A stretch of DNA of 13,945 bases from DASUPK01 sp036276255. GTDB lineage: Bacteria; Actinomycetota; Thermoleophilia; Solirubrobacterales; 70-9. The translations under genes were made by a program, and so were the position numbers. The stretch's first letter is position 1. Each line of letters begins with the position of its first letter. Below, piece after piece: positions 11,599 to 13,945 of the stretch. The stretch is from assembly GCA_036276255.1 (NCBI GenBank), contig DASUPK010000066.1, positions 1-13,945 of the forward strand, given 5' to 3'. Under the pieces are notes generated by a model. It was given only the letters and a program-made list of their open reading frames with translations. It did no database searches and was not told where the DNA came from.

Positions 11599-12606
11599 CT
11601 AGCGCAGCCCGACCACGGAATCCAGCGGGGTGCCTGCGGCACCGAGACCGCCGAGCAGATAGGCCCGCCCGCCGAACGTCCCGGCGGCTCCGTCGAAGAC
11701 TGGCTGCGGGAGGTGACCGGCCTGCACGGCGACGCCTCTGGCGGGGTCGAACCGGAGAATCTGGTCGCTCGCCTGGCCGTTGACGCGGCCGCCGAGCAGA
11801 TAGATCGTGCCGTCGATCGACACGGCCGAAGCATGGGAGACCGGATCGGGCAGGTGACCCGCAATTACAGCGCGCTCGGTCGCGAGGTCATATTCCTGGA
11901 TCTCACTGGTGTCGCTCCCGTCCCCGAGCTCCCCGCCGAATGCATAGATCTTGTCCCCGGTCGTGGCGGCCGCCGTGTATCGGACGGGGGTTGGGAGCCG
12001 CGCGACCCTGGTGAACGACCGGCCAGCCGTCGTCTGCAGGACGGACGCCGACGGATGCTGACCGTCGAAGCCCCCGAGCACATAGGCGGCGCCGGCGAGG
12101 TGGACCGCGGAAAGGTCGGACACAGCGTCGGGAAGTTGACCGACGGTCTGCGCCGTCGCCCCTGGCCTGAGGAGCTGCACCAAGTCCAGCGTGGAGGTGT
12201 TGCCCCCTCCGAAGACCAGGGTGCCGCTGGCAAGGGTCGTGGCGGCGGCGTCGTGAAGCGGTTGGACGAGCGACCCGTCGGCGACCGAACGTCCCGTCAG
12301 GGGGTTCAGCCGGTAGACGCGGTCGGAGGAGCCAGCGCTGTCCTCGCCACCGATTACGAGCACACCGGCTGGCGCCGTGGCCACCGCCTCCCCATGAAGC
12401 GCCACCGGAAGCCGAGCCCGAGTCGGTGCGGCCGTCAGTCTTGCGGGCGCCGAGGGCACGGACCGTGCACTCGCCGACTGGCCGCTCTCGCTTTGCCCGC
12501 CCCCGGACGATCCGGAGATCACGTTCAGGCCGACCACGATCAGCGCGGCGATGGAACCCAGCAGGATTCCCAATCGGACCAGGCCTCGGCGGCGCTCGGA
12601 GCTCAT
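11599..12606 (-). CDS. Membrane-anchored Kelch-repeat beta-propeller protein
   Basis: This is a 335-residue exported or membrane-anchored protein with a six-bladed Kelch propeller, probably a binding or sensing module outside the membrane. After MSSERRRG comes a hydrophobic helix (about 9-30), then a Gly/Ser-rich linker (31-50). Six blades follow, each with a Gly doublet: VIGG (84-87), VFGGG (131-135), VLGG (176-179), AFGG (222-225), LLGG (271-273) and LLGG (317-320). Repeats share the form LPxPV-x-AAA-x-G-x-IYxLGG. R-R-G-L-V in the leader fits a twin-arginine motif, but no AxA cleavage site is seen, so an anchor is as likely. The start at 12606 is chosen because its first 22 residues match those of the divergent YVTN gene at 15 positions. 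An in-frame ATG at 12654 would add 16 residues. The stop is one base from the sulfatase stop. Confidence 0.85.
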   Translation of the reverse strand: MSSERRRGLVRLGILLGSIAALIVVGLNVISGSSGGGQSESGQSASARSVPSAPARLTAAPTRARLPVALHGEAVATAPAGVLVIGGEDSAGSSDRVYRLNPLTGRSVADGSLVQPLHDAAATTLASGTLVFGGGNTSTLDLVQLLRPGATAQTVGQLPDAVSDLSAVHLAGAAYVLGGFDGQHPSASVLQTTAGRSFTRVARLPTPVRYTAAATTGDKIYAFGGELGDGSDTSEIQEYDLATERAVIAGHLPDPVSHASAVSIDGTIYLLGGRVNGQASDQILRFDPARGVAVQAGHLPQPVFDGAAGTFGGRAYLLGGLGAAGTPLDSVVGLR

Positions 12607-12710
12607 CGCGGCTGACCGTGATCGGAGGACCTGAAGCGTTCCTAAGCCTCGCATGAGCGTTCTCTACTCCGGCTCTTAGACACCCTTCATCCGGCTGGCG
12701 GAGCCTTGTT

Positions 12711-13892
12711 GTGATGAGCCGGGCCAGGCGACGCGGTCTGATCCGCCTCGCGGCGTTGGTGACGTCGATCGCCGCGCTCTTGGCCTGGTACTTCGGCACG
12801 GGTGGGTCAGGCGGTGGGCGACCGCAGCCGACCATGCCCGCACCCGGCAGCGCGAGCCTCCGCCAGCCCGATCGGCTGCGCGTCCCGCCGCTGCTCGATC
12901 CTCACGACGTCTACGCCGCTGACCGCCCCGGAATGCTCTCTCCGGCCGTGCGGGGGTTCCCCTCCCGCGTATACGTACCGAACAGCGAGAGCAACACCGT
13001 GAGCGTGATCGACCCCGGGACCTACCGGCTGATCGGGCAGTTCCCGGTCGGGGCCCTCCCGCAGCACGTGGTTCCCTCCTACGACCTCAAGACCCTGTGG
13101 GTCAACAACGACGAGGGAAACACGCTGACGCCGATCAACCCGGCGACCGGGAGGCCGGGCAGGCCCGTCCCCGTCACCGATCCGTACAACCTCTACTTCA
13201 CCCCGGACGGGCGTTACGCGATCGTCGTCGAGGAACGGATGCAGACCCTTGACTTCCGGAATCCGCACACCATGCGGAGCGAGCACACCCTCTCGGTGCC
13301 CTGCAGCGGGGTCAACCACATGGACTTCAGCGCCGACGGCCGCTATCTGCTCGCCAGTTGCGAGTTCGGCGGAACCGTGATCAAGGTCGACCTTGCGCGG
13401 CAGAGGGTGGTGGGCTCCCTGGCACTCGAATCAGGCGGCATGCCCCAGGATGTGAAGCTCTCACCCGACGGCAGGGTGTTCTATGTCGCCGACATGGCGG
13501 CCGGCGGGGTCTGGCTCGTGGACGCGAGGCGGATGCGGAAGGTCGGCTTCATTCGCACGGCGGCCGGAGCGCACGGCCTCTACGTCAGCCGCGACTCGAA
13601 GTACCTGTACGTCTCGGATCGCAGCGCCGGCGAGGTCTCCGTCATCTCCTTCGCAAGGCGAAAGGTCGTCCACACCTGGCGCATCCCCGGCGGCAGCCCG
13701 GACATGGGCGGAGTCTCGGCTGACGGCCGCGTCCTCTGGCTCTCCGGCCGGTACGACGGCGAGGTCTACGCGATCAGCACCCGGAACGGGCATCTGCTGG
13801 CCCGGATCCCGGTGGGGAGCGGGCCGCACGGCCTCTGCGTGTACCCGCAGCCGGGCCGGTACTCGCTCGGGCACACCGGCATCTTCAGGTGA
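12711..13892 (+). CDS. Membrane-anchored YVTN-family beta-propeller protein
   Basis: This 393-residue protein consists of a short N-terminal signal-anchor (MMSRARRRGLIRL then hydrophobic to about 28), a Gly/Pro-rich linker (29-60) and a propeller of the YVTN/YncE type. Blades repeat the pattern of a strand ending in SPDGR or SADGR, then YVxD, then VxVID. Examples are RVYVPNSESNTVSVID (86-101), FTPDGRYAIVV (163-173), FSADGRYLLAS (206-216), LSPDGRVFYVAD (250-261), YLYVSDRSAGEVSVI (298-312) and VSADGRVLWLSGRYDGEVYAI (335-355). The end, YSLGHTGIFR, is typical of actinobacterial members. Function in this family is mostly unknown; proposals include surface binding and signalling. The GTG at 12711 has GGAG (12700-12703) seven bases upstream; the ATG at 12714 is an equally possible start. 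It is transcribed divergently from the Kelch gene, with which it shares its anchor sequence. Confidence 0.88.
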   Translation: MMSRARRRGLIRLAALVTSIAALLAWYFGTGGSGGGRPQPTMPAPGSASLRQPDRLRVPPLLDPHDVYAADRPGMLSPAVRGFPSRVYVPNSESNTVSVIDPGTYRLIGQFPVGALPQHVVPSYDLKTLWVNNDEGNTLTPINPATGRPGRPVPVTDPYNLYFTPDGRYAIVVEERMQTLDFRNPHTMRSEHTLSVPCSGVNHMDFSADGRYLLASCEFGGTVIKVDLARQRVVGSLALESGGMPQDVKLSPDGRVFYVADMAAGGVWLVDARRMRKVGFIRTAAGAHGLYVSRDSKYLYVSDRSAGEVSVISFARRKVVHTWRIPGGSPDMGGVSADGRVLWLSGRYDGEVYAISTRNGHLLARIPVGSGPHGLCVYPQPGRYSLGHTGIFR

Positions 13893-13945
13893 CGGGCGAG
13901 AGAACCGAGACGCCGCCCGTCTCCAGGTCGTAGACCGCAGCGACG
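13885..13945 (-). CDS. 3' end of an unidentified gene, possibly a beta-carbonic anhydrase
   Basis: Read on the minus strand, the last 61 bases give a frame ending V-A-A-V-Y-D-L-E-T-G-G-V-S-V-L-S-P-V-T and a TGA at 13885-13887. The A-x-Y-D-x-x-T-G-x-V segment resembles the C-terminal strand of beta-class carbonic anhydrases (Y-D-x-x-T-G), but beta-propeller strands look similar, so the identity is a guess. The frame overlaps the last 8 bp of the convergent YVTN gene, in keeping with the tight packing elsewhere. The rest of the gene is beyond the right edge. Confidence 0.4.
   Translation of the reverse strand, partial: VAAVYDLETGGVSVLSPVT

Noticed and set aside
9915..11864. Open frame of 649 codons on the minus strand opposite the sulfatase
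   Set aside because: It is antisense to a gene with full catalytic motifs, is rich in R/A/G/V/E without any domain, and follows from high GC content in the third codon position of the real gene.

Overview
The window is GC-rich, densely packed bacterial DNA with very short intergenic gaps, frequent 1-8 bp overlaps, GTG/TTG starts and a tRNA with no encoded CCA. The protein families (an ECF42-type sigma factor with a DGPF partner, an MMPL exporter, a TetR-controlled operon, a GspE/PilB ATPase and anchored beta-propellers) suggest an actinobacterium, perhaps of the Thermoleophilia (Solirubrobacterales). This placement is an inference from style and gene content; no marker gene fixes it.

Layout. 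(1) 2-1057 (+): 3' part of a type II secretion/type IV pilus assembly ATPase, entering from the left edge. (2) 1054-2358 (-): a GT1-family glycosyltransferase, convergent with the ATPase and sharing the four bases of a palindromic double stop (CTAG). (3) 2384-4078 (+): a two-gene unit of a DGPF/YCII protein and an ECF42 sigma factor. A sequence matching the known ECF42 promoter lies upstream, and the sigma gene seems to start at a CTG overlapping the end of the first gene. (4) 4079-4117: a strong hairpin filling the gap between convergent units. (5) 4118-7710 (-): an MMPL transporter carrying a very long coiled-coil insertion, translationally coupled to pdxH (pyridoxine/pyridoxamine 5'-phosphate oxidase). 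(6) 7751-7861 (+): tRNA-Val(CAC) with a good promoter. (7) 7899-11597 (+): a palindrome that may be an operator, a TetR regulator, a secreted protein of unknown function and a sulfatase, apparently one operon. The sulfatase has no ATG/GTG/TTG start upstream of its catalytic motif. (8) 11599-13892: a divergent pair of membrane-anchored beta-propellers (Kelch on -, YVTN on +) with nearly the same N-terminal anchor on different propellers. (9) 13885-13945 (-): the 3' end of a further gene leaving the window.

How the parts may work together. The DGPF/sigma pair looks like a self-contained, auto-activated regulatory unit. The TetR operon probably couples an exported protein and a sulfatase to an unknown ligand. 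The MMPL protein may export a lipid or drug, using its coiled coil to reach into the cell wall. The two propellers look like duplicated anchor cassettes that present different sensor or binding heads. No CRISPR array, insertion sequence, integrase or phage gene is visible. No stretch longer than about 230 bp lacks a protein-coding gene, and the longest such stretch (7711-7942) holds the tRNA and its promoter.
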